Assembly (NCBI GenBank): GCA_028284235.1
Contig: JANQSC010000049.1
Span: 1-64,000, forward strand
Length of the DNA stretch: 64,000 bases
Reading direction: 5' to 3'
DNA from: Opitutaceae bacterium
GTDB taxonomy: Bacteria; Verrucomicrobiota; Verrucomicrobiia; Opitutales; Opitutaceae
Part shown: positions 36,826-43,905 of the stretch, piece after piece
Layout of the letters: each line of letters starts with the position of its first letter
Position numbering within the stretch: position 1 is the first letter of the stretch
The notes under the pieces: generated by a model
Databases searched by the model: none
Seen by the model: only the letters and a program-made list of their open reading frames with translations
What the model was told of the DNA's origin: nothing
Program-made: the position numbers and the translations under genes

Positions 36826-38267
36826 AACACTCCGACTGGATGCGCGTTCTTCTATGCCTTGCGTTCCTCGCAGGCGCGTTAGAGGCGTCGGATCGACCGA
36901 ATATCCTGCTGATCGTATCGGACGATCAAGGCTACAATGACCTTGGTCTCCTCAACGAGAAGATCATTACGCCGAATCTGGACCGGATCGCCCGGGAAGG
37001 GACGCGACTGACGAGTTTCTACGTGGCTTGGCCCGCGTGCACGCCGTCACGCGGAGCCTTGTTAACAGGGCGATACCCTCAGCGAAACGGGATATACGAT
37101 ATGATTCGCAACGAGGCGCCGGATTTCGGTCATAAGTATACAGAAGAAGAATACGCAGTTACTTGGGAGCGAATTGGCGGCATGGATGTCCGGGAAGTTT
37201 TGATACCCGAACTCTTGAAGTCGAATGGCTACGTTTCGGGAATATTCGGCAAATGGGATCTAGGAATAAACAAACGGTTCCTTCCGTTGGCCCGCGGATT
37301 CGACGAATTCTACGGTTTGGTCAATACCGGCATCGACTACTACACTCACGAGCGATACGGCGTGCACAGTATGTATCGCGACAACGATCGAACGACTGAA
37401 GATCAAGGGACGTACGCAACCTTCTTGTTCGAGCGCGAAGCGTTGCGGTTTTTGGAAGAGCGGTCGGCAGACGAGCCATTCTTCTTGTACCTGCCTTTCA
37501 ATGCGCCGCACAACTCCTCGGCTCTAGATCCGAAGATTCGAGGAACAGTTCAGGCGCCAAAAGAGTTCGAAGCATTGTATCCAATAAAAGGTGAACCGTA
37601 CAAAATGGGTCAACGGTACGGGAAGGAGACGCTGGTACCGACCCCCGAACTCAGAAGCCAGGGCTATCGCGCCGCGGTAACTTGCATGGATGCGTCTATC
37701 GGAAAATTGCTGGACGTTCTCGATCGAAGAGGAATCGCGGACAATACCATCGTCCTGTTTTTCTCGGACAATGGCGGGAGCGGCGGAGCGGACAATGGCG
37801 ACTTGCGCGGTCGGAAGGGCCAAACTTGGGAGGGAGGAGTTCGCGTACTCTCCCTCATCCGCTGGCCCGCCGGTGGAATTCCAGCAGGCACGGTGAACGA
37901 CGCGTTCCTCACGAGTTTGGAAGTGTTTCCCAGCTTGGCGTCGGCGACGGGAGCGCGACTTCCAGAAGGAGTTGTTCTGGACGGATACGACTGGTGGTCG
38001 ACCTTGCGAGGACAGAGCGAGAGCCCGCGGAAGAACATGTATTGGCAACGCAAAGCGACGAAAGCGGCCCGAGTCGGCGATTGGAAGTGGGTTGATATGG
38101 GCGAGGGAGGAAGCGGGCTCTTCAATCTGTCCAGCGACCTGGGGGAGAATCGGGACCTGTCCGAAACTCGACCGGAGATTCTGGCTTCAATCAAGAAGCA
38201 GTTTGACGAATGGTATCGCGAAACGATGATCGAAGCGGAGCCGAGAGGACCATTTAAAGATTTCTGA
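36822..38267 (+). CDS. Sulfatase 2 (family S1), CTPSR signature
   Basis: The GTG at 36822 gives MKHSDWMRVLLCLAFLAGALEA, a signal peptide, and overlaps the stop of the DUF1080 gene as GTGA. An ATG at 36840 is the alternative. The metal motif is RPNILLIVSDDQGYND, and the formylglycine cysteine is in WPACTPSRGALLTGRYPQRNGI (C73 from the GTG), the canonical C-x-P-S-R form. LFFSDNGGSGG and GRKGQTWEGGVR segments complete the active site. About 482 residues, normal for S1 sulfatases. It acts with the upstream DUF1080 protein and sulfatase 1, probably on the same glycan. The track start at 36633 is an artefact. Confidence 0.93.
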   Translation: MKHSDWMRVLLCLAFLAGALEASDRPNILLIVSDDQGYNDLGLLNEKIITPNLDRIAREGTRLTSFYVAWPACTPSRGALLTGRYPQRNGIYDMIRNEAPDFGHKYTEEEYAVTWERIGGMDVREVLIPELLKSNGYVSGIFGKWDLGINKRFLPLARGFDEFYGLVNTGIDYYTHERYGVHSMYRDNDRTTEDQGTYATFLFEREALRFLEERSADEPFFLYLPFNAPHNSSALDPKIRGTVQAPKEFEALYPIKGEPYKMGQRYGKETLVPTPELRSQGYRAAVTCMDASIGKLLDVLDRRGIADNTIVLFFSDNGGSGGADNGDLRGRKGQTWEGGVRVLSLIRWPAGGIPAGTVNDAFLTSLEVFPSLASATGARLPEGVVLDGYDWWSTLRGQSESPRKNMYWQRKATKAARVGDWKWVDMGEGGSGLFNLSSDLGENRDLSETRPEILASIKKQFDEWYRETMIEAEPRGPFKDF

Positions 38268-38320
38268 GGTTCAGTAATTTTGTATTTGAATTAAGGATAC
38301 TAAATGAACTCGCTGTTCCG

Positions 38321-39091
38321 TTAGATTTGGGAAAACTTGGCGGGAACCAGAATGTTGTCGCTGATGGAAGAGACGGTTCCCTTGTACCGTTCGTTGGCCT
38401 TCAACTTTCCCCAAGCGGGGCTCGCGCTGAATTTCTTCCAATTCGCGTCGCGCTCGGCCATGTCCTTGAATCCTAGCATGTAGACTAGATTTGGCATTAG
38501 TGGACCGGCAAGGGTCTTGCCGAAAAACACGGGATGGAGTCCTACGTCTCGGAAAATTTGGATTTCCCCGCCTTCGTTGAACATCTCGACCTTGAGGTCT
38601 CCCTTGATGCGATTGTGGCTCTCGTAGGTACGAATTTCGAATATGCGGGATGACTTGCCGTCGATCGCTTCCGGCACTTCGACCTTAGGCATGTGGCTAA
38701 AGGCGCTCATGAGCGAGCTTTCCATGCGCTCGTAAAGTGGGGAATCCATGGAGGAGTCGGCAGCGTCCTTAAACGCGTCGCTCTCGGCCAGGCGGTCCCA
38801 GGCGGTGAGAAACGAGTCGATGGTGTCGTGAGGGACGAGCATGAATACCTCGCTCCCGTGGGCGCCGAACTTGGGTCGGAATGCGCCGATTGGACTGCAG
38901 CCCAGCTTGTTTAGTCCGGGTACGACGACATCCTTGAGAAAGGACTCGAGCGCTCCTCGTCGAGAGTTGTTTAGTACCTCGAATCGAATCCACTCCAAGT
39001 ACTGGGTGGATCCTGAATTTTTATGGTGAGCTCCAAAAAGGGCGGCGGGTGTAGCGGTCGCTGCCGCGGCGACGAATGTTCTTCTATTCAT
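38321..39091 (-). CDS. NIPSNAP-family secreted protein
   Basis: The chosen start (MNRRTFVAAAATATPAALFGA) gives a Tat-like signal with an RR pair, and the remaining 235 residues contain two ferredoxin-like NIPSNAP halves: an N-terminal region with WIRFEVLNNSRRGALESFLKD, and a C-terminal SSRIFEIRTYESHNRIKGDLKVEMFNEGGEIQIFRDVGLHPVFFGKTLAG domain. The role of secreted bacterial NIPSNAP proteins is not known. It is divergent from the PaaX-like gene and shares a strong palindrome with it in the 160-bp gap, so it is a good candidate target of that regulator. The track start 78 codons upstream is rejected. Confidence 0.85.
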   Translation of the reverse strand: MNRRTFVAAAATATPAALFGAHHKNSGSTQYLEWIRFEVLNNSRRGALESFLKDVVVPGLNKLGCSPIGAFRPKFGAHGSEVFMLVPHDTIDSFLTAWDRLAESDAFKDAADSSMDSPLYERMESSLMSAFSHMPKVEVPEAIDGKSSRIFEIRTYESHNRIKGDLKVEMFNEGGEIQIFRDVGLHPVFFGKTLAGPLMPNLVYMLGFKDMAERDANWKKFSASPAWGKLKANERYKGTVSSISDNILVPAKFSQI

Positions 39092-39168
39092 AAGCCAATA
39101 CGAACCTGAATCTGACACTCTGTCAAACCGGGCCCCCTCCCATCTCTCCACCCTCAACTCAACAATCA

Positions 39169-39212
39169 AACTACCACTTAACTTTCCAACCTTGGAATTT
39201 AAAGTGGTAGTT
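39169..39212. promoter_or_regulatory. Long palindrome, candidate operator between NIPSNAP and PaaX-like genes
   Basis: AACTACCACTTAACTTTCCAAC is followed by its near-perfect inverse CTTGGAATTTAAAGTGGTAGTT, two 22-nt halves with three mismatched pairs. The centre is CCAACCTTGG. It lies 78 bp from the NIPSNAP start and 40 bp from the PaaX-like start. A second copy of the same palindrome is at 40111-40146. Confidence 0.7.
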
Positions 39213-39251
39213 CGGGAGATTTTCTGCCAAGTTGGCAGGCGAATCCAATTT

Positions 39252-40031
39252 ATGAAGCTGAAAGCGAGATCGAGACGATTGCTTGAGGTTCTCCTGTTTT
39301 CCGGACTAGACGTCGTGGAGTTCACAACCTATCCGAAGAACGACATGTTTCGCTCGGTGGGCTGGTCTAGCGGTCGAAACGTGGGAGACGATCTGTTGAG
39401 GCTCCAGTCGAAAGGGCTGATTGCGTCCGAGCGAGCCGGTAGCAGAGGCTCCTGGGTCGCAACTCTTACGTCAGCCGGTAGGGAGCAGGCATTGAAAGGA
39501 ATAGACCCCGAACTTTCTTGGAGTGAAAAATGGGATGGGTTCTGGACGTCCTTTTCATTCGATTTGCCCCAGTATGCTGGCAAGGAGAGGAAGCGGTTGA
39601 ACGCCTGGCTCGCGCGTTGGCGATTCGGTCGCTTGCAAGGCAGCCTGTGGGTCTCCCACCGGTCTTTCGAGAACTGGACGAAGGAAATCGAGTCGCTCGA
39701 GGTGGATCCTCGTTCGATTCTCTTTCAGAAGGCCTGTCCGGTTGGGAAAATGTCGAATGCGGAATACGTCGCCTACGCGTGGCCGTTTGCGAAGATCGCG
39801 GAGCGATATCTGGAGTACATTAGCTTCGTTGAGAACAACTCTGGAAAACGGTCCGAATGTCCTTTCCATTGGTTCGAATTGGAGCGGGAACTTTGGAGAA
39901 TAGCGTTCGAGCTGGATCCTTTCTTGCCCGACGAATTGCTTCCGTCCGGCTATTTGGGGAAAAAGGCCTGGCGCCTCCGAAAGAGACTTTACTCAGAATG
40001 GGCGGCGGATCTAGGCGAAGCGGATCGATAG
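39252..40031 (+). CDS. PaaX-like transcriptional regulator
   Basis: The chosen start, MKLKARSRRLLEVLLF, gives 259 residues. The N-terminal part is a winged-helix-like domain (LEVLLFSGLDVVEFTTYP...GDDLLRLQSKGLIASERAGSRGSWVATLTSAG). The middle part matches the PaaX central domain: WDGFWTSFSFDLPQYAGKERKRLNAWLARWRFGRLQGSLWVSHR, a Cas2-like ferredoxin fold in characterised members. PaaX itself represses phenylacetate catabolism, but no such genes are here. The gene is flanked by two near-identical palindromes, so autoregulation and control of the NIPSNAP and DUF1080 genes are likely. Effector unknown. Confidence 0.8.
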   Translation: MKLKARSRRLLEVLLFSGLDVVEFTTYPKNDMFRSVGWSSGRNVGDDLLRLQSKGLIASERAGSRGSWVATLTSAGREQALKGIDPELSWSEKWDGFWTSFSFDLPQYAGKERKRLNAWLARWRFGRLQGSLWVSHRSFENWTKEIESLEVDPRSILFQKACPVGKMSNAEYVAYAWPFAKIAERYLEYISFVENNSGKRSECPFHWFELERELWRIAFELDPFLPDELLPSGYLGKKAWRLRKRLYSEWAADLGEADR

Positions 40032-40110
40032 GGAAGTCCCGGATGCTCAAGTCCATGGATCCGAAACGATTTTTGTTGGTTGAAATCAATCGAGAGAGCA
40101 CGCCTCAATT

Positions 40111-40146
40111 CCCACTTAACTTTCCAAGGTTGGAATTTTAAGTGGG
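40111..40146. promoter_or_regulatory. Second copy of the PaaX-associated palindrome, upstream of the DUF1080 gene
   Basis: CCCACTTAACTTTCCAAG and GTTGGAATTTTAAGTGGG are near-perfect inverse halves around the GG centre. The core CCACTTAACTTTCCAA and TTGGAATTT-AAGTGG are shared with 39169-39212. It lies about 70 bp upstream of the DUF1080 start. Confidence 0.7.
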
Positions 40147-40215
40147 AGAAGAGGGGGGCGGTTTAAGGGGGCGGTTTAGTTTTTCTGTTGGCTTTGAGCG
40201 GGGAGGTTCGCATAG

Positions 40216-40935
40216 ATGGGAGTTATGAAAAATGTTACTCTGTTATTCTTGTTTATCGTTTCGGCCGGCTCGTTTTGCTTTGCGGCTCACCATGGAGCCA
40301 AGTGGCATTCTCTATTCGATGGTAAAACGCTGGACGGGTGGACCGCGAGCAAGGAGAATCCAAACTGCTATTTCGTCGAAAACGGGAACCTGGTCGTTCG
40401 CGGCGGGCGGTCCCACTTGTTCTACACCGGTTCTGTTGGTGACGCGAATTTCAAGAACTTCGAGCTCAAGCTAAAAGTGAAGACGATGAAGAATGCGAAT
40501 TCAGGCGTTTACTTTCACACGGCCTACCAGGACAAGGGCTGGCCTTCGCAGGGGTTCGAAGCTCAAGTGAACACGAGTCACAAGGATCCGAAGAAAACGG
40601 GCAGTTTGTACGCGATCGCCAATGTCTTTGTTCCCATGGAAGAGATGGAGCCGTTTGTCGTCCGTGTCGCTAAGGCAGGCGCGGAGGTCTACCGGGAAAA
40701 AGCGCCATCGACCGATGGCGAGTGGTTCGACTACCACATCATCGTCAAGGACGACAACATCGTATTGAAAGTGAACGGCGAGACGACCGTCAATTGGACG
40801 CAGCCGGAAGGCTACGCCGGGCCGACTCCGGGCATGTCAGGTCGAAAATTGGGAAGCGGCACGATTGCTTTCCAGGCCCACGATCCGGGGTGCGAAGTGC
40901 ACTACAAGGACATCCAGATCAAGATGCTTCCCTAG
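40216..40935 (+). CDS. DUF1080 secreted protein
   Basis: The start MGVMKNVTLLFLFIVSAGSFCFA gives a signal peptide; a GGAGG lies 10 bp before the ATG at 40216, which favours it over the ATG at 40225. The mature domain contains KWHSLFDGKTLDGWTASKE, NFELKLKVKTMKNANSGVYFHTAYQDKGWPSQGFEAQVN and WFDYHIIVKDDNIVLKVNGE, then a final AHDPGCEVHYKDIQIK. This is the DUF1080/3-keto-disaccharide hydrolase fold. It is smaller than and different from the DUF1080 lipoprotein at 36100. The gene follows the PaaX-like regulator and has one of its predicted operators upstream. Confidence 0.88.
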   Translation: MGVMKNVTLLFLFIVSAGSFCFAAHHGAKWHSLFDGKTLDGWTASKENPNCYFVENGNLVVRGGRSHLFYTGSVGDANFKNFELKLKVKTMKNANSGVYFHTAYQDKGWPSQGFEAQVNTSHKDPKKTGSLYAIANVFVPMEEMEPFVVRVAKAGAEVYREKAPSTDGEWFDYHIIVKDDNIVLKVNGETTVNWTQPEGYAGPTPGMSGRKLGSGTIAFQAHDPGCEVHYKDIQIKMLP

Positions 40936-40956
40936 TTGATTCCCGCTTTTTTCAAA

Positions 40957-40988
40957 GCCGTCTCGCGATTCGCCAGACGGTTTTTTTT
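40957..40988 (+). terminator. Rho-independent terminator after the DUF1080 gene
   Basis: CCGTCT pairs with AGACGG around an inner GCG-ATT-CGC hairpin and is followed by eight T. It lies about 22 bp beyond the stop codon. Confidence 0.88.
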
Positions 40989-41025
40989 GTATTGAAAATA
41001 TGGGGAGGAACGGTGATTGAGCGGT

Positions 41026-42441
41026 CTATTTGAAACGTTCCTTGTACGCCGATTGCATATTGCGAATCACCTCTTCCGAGATGCGGGGGGACGCGATCGA
41101 CTTTTGCAAGTAGAGATTCGCAGCGGCCTGGTCGCCGCCGAGTATGAAGAACAGAGTGATCAGCTTCAATGCGAGCGGATTACTGGGGTCAGCCTTGAGG
41201 GCGAGTTGCAGCTGCTCGAGGGCCTTTCGATTGTCGTTCAGTTTTAAGTACGCGCTGGCTAGGTAGGTGTATCCGGTCGCGTGTTGAGGCTTGTTTCGGA
41301 TCGCCGTTTGAAAGTAGGGAATCGCTTCGTTCGGTCGATTGGAGTTCAGGAGCGTCTCGCCTTTGTAGTTGTTGATCACAGGCGAATTGGGGCAATGGAC
41401 GAGCGCTTCGTCGACGATTCGGACGGCGTTGACTTGGTTTCCCGCCTTCATTTCGATCGCTATCAGGCCGGCCCATCCTTGATCGTACCCGGGCAATGCT
41501 TGGGTGCACGCTTGGTAGGACTGTTGGGCGAGCGCGGTATTTCCTTGTTCGAGGTAGAGTTGGGCGAGGTGATCGTGGGAGTAGGGATCCAAGGGGTCGA
41601 GTTCGATGGCTTTTCGCATCAGTTGGATCGCTCGATCCAGGTCGCCCGCCCTGCCTGCTTTCCCCGCGGCCATGGCGACTTCGAAGGAGTCGTAGCAATC
41701 GGCGACGATCGCGTCGACCCAAGGGTCGGGTATGTCGATGTGGCTGCTCCAGTTGAGGTCGTGCAGGAGGGCTCGCGCTTTTTCCGTTTCGCCGAGAATC
41801 TCGTAAACATCCGCAAGCAGGTCGCCCCCGATTCGGTTGTTTGAACTACGCGCGGACTCGAGCAGGAATCTAGCTTGGTTGAGGTCGTTGCGGGCGAGCG
41901 AGACGCGAGCAAGCCCGAACAAGGCGAATGGATTGGCGGGGTCGCCATCGACGACCGACTTAAACGCGGTTTCCGCGTCTTCAAGCTGGTTCAGTTTTAG
42001 CAGTGTATTTCCCAGGTGAATACGAGTTGGAACATATTCGCCATCGAGTTCGATCGACGTGCGGAACAGGAGCGCAGCGTCTTCGAGTTGTCCGAGGCTG
42101 GATACGATTACTCCCAGCCGGTGCGTCCAGAGAGGCTCGCCCTTGTCGATTTCGACGAGGATGCGGTAGGCTTGCCAAGCGCGATTCAAGTAACCATTGG
42201 CGTGATACAGCTGGGCGAGGGCAGCGAGAGACTCGGATCGTTTTGGACCGGATTTCGCCAGTCGATCGAGATCTGTTATTCTCTCCGCGAGCTCTGGATT
42301 GAGTCGCGTAACGCTCGGTGGCGATGGCAGGTGCGTCTCGATCGTTCGCGCTACGCGTTGCCCTGTGTTCCAACGGGCCCATGCGAGGGTCGCTCCCGCG
42401 ATGACGACTGCGCCCAGGACGATGTAGAGGCTCTTTTTCAT
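41026..42441 (-). CDS. TPR-repeat protein with N-terminal membrane anchor
   Basis: This 471-residue protein starts MKKSLYIVLGAVVIAGATLAWARW, an uncleaved anchor or signal. After a short linker come about nine to ten TPR-like helix pairs from residue 68 onward, for example GYLNRAWQAYRILVEIDKGEPLW, QLEDAETAFKSVVDGDPANPFALFGLARV and GNTALAQQSYQACTQALPGYDQGW. TPRs mediate protein-protein contacts; it is probably periplasmic. Its ATG overlaps the stop of the FG-GAP gene as ATGA, so the two are translationally coupled. Such FG-GAP/TPR pairs are frequent in Planctomycetota and Verrucomicrobiota, as I recall, but their function is unknown. Confidence 0.85.
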   Translation of the reverse strand: MKKSLYIVLGAVVIAGATLAWARWNTGQRVARTIETHLPSPPSVTRLNPELAERITDLDRLAKSGPKRSESLAALAQLYHANGYLNRAWQAYRILVEIDKGEPLWTHRLGVIVSSLGQLEDAALLFRTSIELDGEYVPTRIHLGNTLLKLNQLEDAETAFKSVVDGDPANPFALFGLARVSLARNDLNQARFLLESARSSNNRIGGDLLADVYEILGETEKARALLHDLNWSSHIDIPDPWVDAIVADCYDSFEVAMAAGKAGRAGDLDRAIQLMRKAIELDPLDPYSHDHLAQLYLEQGNTALAQQSYQACTQALPGYDQGWAGLIAIEMKAGNQVNAVRIVDEALVHCPNSPVINNYKGETLLNSNRPNEAIPYFQTAIRNKPQHATGYTYLASAYLKLNDNRKALEQLQLALKADPSNPLALKLITLFFILGGDQAAANLYLQKSIASPRISEEVIRNMQSAYKERFK

Positions 42442-43724
42442 CGTTTAGTTGATTCCTTCCAGAGGGCGAATCGGCTCGTTCGATCGTAGGGCGGCATGTT
42501 GGGGAATCCTCCGGTGACGAGTTCTCCGGCCCCGTCGCCGTCGAAGTCGGCGTAGTCGATGGTCAGTAGTTGGATGGGTTCGTGGGCGAGAGTGACTTTC
42601 GTGAAGCGACCGTCCGCGTCGTTTTGAAACCAGACGAGGGAATCCGCTTTGGGATCTTGCCAGTCGTTGAATCCGCTGACGCAAACAACGTCCATGTCGC
42701 CGTCTTTGTCCAGGTCGGCAACGACGGGGCTGTAGGCGCCTGCGAGGTTGCCGATACGGTGGTAGCTGAATTGTCCGCCACCGTTGTTTTCGAGCCATTG
42801 GACGCCGTGCCAAGGGCGAGGCCCGGGTTTGAGAGTCGGTCCGAATCCATCGCCATTGGTGAAGACGAGATCGGGGCGACCATCTTGATTGAGATCGGCT
42901 TCGGTCATTCCGCTCGTGGCGAAGTCGTGGTTGGTCGAGCCCCAGATGATTTTATCGGTGAAGTTGCCTTGGCCATCGTTTTCGAAGAGGTGAATTTCCT
43001 CCCATTGTTGGGAAAACAGAGCGGCGATGTCGGTGTGACCGTCGCCATTGAAGTCCGCGAGGGAGAGGTTAATCAATCCGGAGAGGTGGAGTAGGGATTG
43101 GCTTTCGTATTTCCAGTCGCCGATTTTTCGCATCCATCGGAGCTCTCCTTGGTCGTATCCAAATTGTCCGACAACGAGGTCGAGGTCGCCGTCGCCGTCC
43201 ATGTCGCGGGCTCGGGCGTCGGTCACGCGTTCGACGTTTTCGAGGAGGATGCGCTGAGTAAAATTCTCGTCACCGTCGTTTTCCAGGGCGATGAGGGCGC
43301 CCACTTTGTCGTTGTAGGGGAACACGATGTTCATGCACGAAACGAGGATGTCGAGGTCGCCGTCGGCGTCCAAGTCGAAGGCTTCGGCATGGACGGGGGC
43401 CTGCATGTCGGCGGCGACGCGAATCTCGCGAAATTTCCCGGGAGCGACTTGGCGCAGCCACAGGACTTCATCGTCTTTGGCTTCGCACCCGATGGCGTCA
43501 ATCAGGCCATCCTGATCGAGATCGACTGCTCGCACGTGAGCCACCCACGGGACGTCGTCCACTTCGTTCCCGATAGGATTGGGGGCGAAGCGCCCAAGAT
43601 CGGCTTCTTCGCGTGAGAACGGAGGTTCGGGAGTGTCGAGCGTCGAGCCGATGGGATTGCACGCCCATTGGAGAAACCCAAGCGAAGCGAGGGACAAAAC
43701 TTGTAGTGGGCGGGTGAACTCCAT
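42438..43724 (-). CDS. FG-GAP/VCBS beta-propeller lipoprotein
   Basis: The chosen start (MEFTRPLQVLSLASLGFLQWACNP) gives a lipoprotein-like signal; the track start 43 codons upstream is rejected. The mature part has several FG-GAP repeats with calcium-binding DxDxDG loops, e.g. VDLDQDGLIDAIGCE, FDLDADGDLDILVSCMN, RDMDGDGDLDLVVGQFG, FNGDGHTDIAALF, LNQDGRPDLVFTNGDG and LDKDGDMDVVCVSG. This forms a beta-propeller like integrin alpha chains. It is probably an exported outer-surface protein. It is coupled to the TPR gene by an ATGA overlap. Confidence 0.87.
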   Translation of the reverse strand: MEFTRPLQVLSLASLGFLQWACNPIGSTLDTPEPPFSREEADLGRFAPNPIGNEVDDVPWVAHVRAVDLDQDGLIDAIGCEAKDDEVLWLRQVAPGKFREIRVAADMQAPVHAEAFDLDADGDLDILVSCMNIVFPYNDKVGALIALENDGDENFTQRILLENVERVTDARARDMDGDGDLDLVVGQFGYDQGELRWMRKIGDWKYESQSLLHLSGLINLSLADFNGDGHTDIAALFSQQWEEIHLFENDGQGNFTDKIIWGSTNHDFATSGMTEADLNQDGRPDLVFTNGDGFGPTLKPGPRPWHGVQWLENNGGGQFSYHRIGNLAGAYSPVVADLDKDGDMDVVCVSGFNDWQDPKADSLVWFQNDADGRFTKVTLAHEPIQLLTIDYADFDGDGAGELVTGGFPNMPPYDRTSRFALWKESTKR

Positions 43725-43851
43725 CGAGTTAGAATCTATCCGAGAATTGACCGGGTATTCAAACGGGGCGGTTGAATGCGGCGCGATCTTACGACGAAAC
43801 GCGGATGTCGTTTTTTCGCAAGCGCAATAGTTTGCATCGTTTCCTGGATAC

Positions 43852-43881
43852 AAAAAAAGGCCCGGCGATTTGCCGGGCCTT
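43852..43881 (-). terminator. Rho-independent terminator of the first TonB receptor gene
   Basis: AAGGCCCGGC pairs with GCCGGGCCTT around GATTT. On the minus strand the hairpin is followed by seven T. It sits 25 bp after the receptor stop. Confidence 0.9.
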
Positions 43882-43905
43882 CGAAAGGTTTGCGTTGCGC
43901 GCCGT

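Noticed and set aside
39252-40031. Cas2-like domain as a sign of CRISPR
   Set aside because: The similarity is to the central domain of PaaX regulators, which share the fold; no array or cas genes are present.
39121-40200. Phenylacetate degradation gene cluster under PaaX
   Set aside because: None of the paa catabolic genes is in the window.
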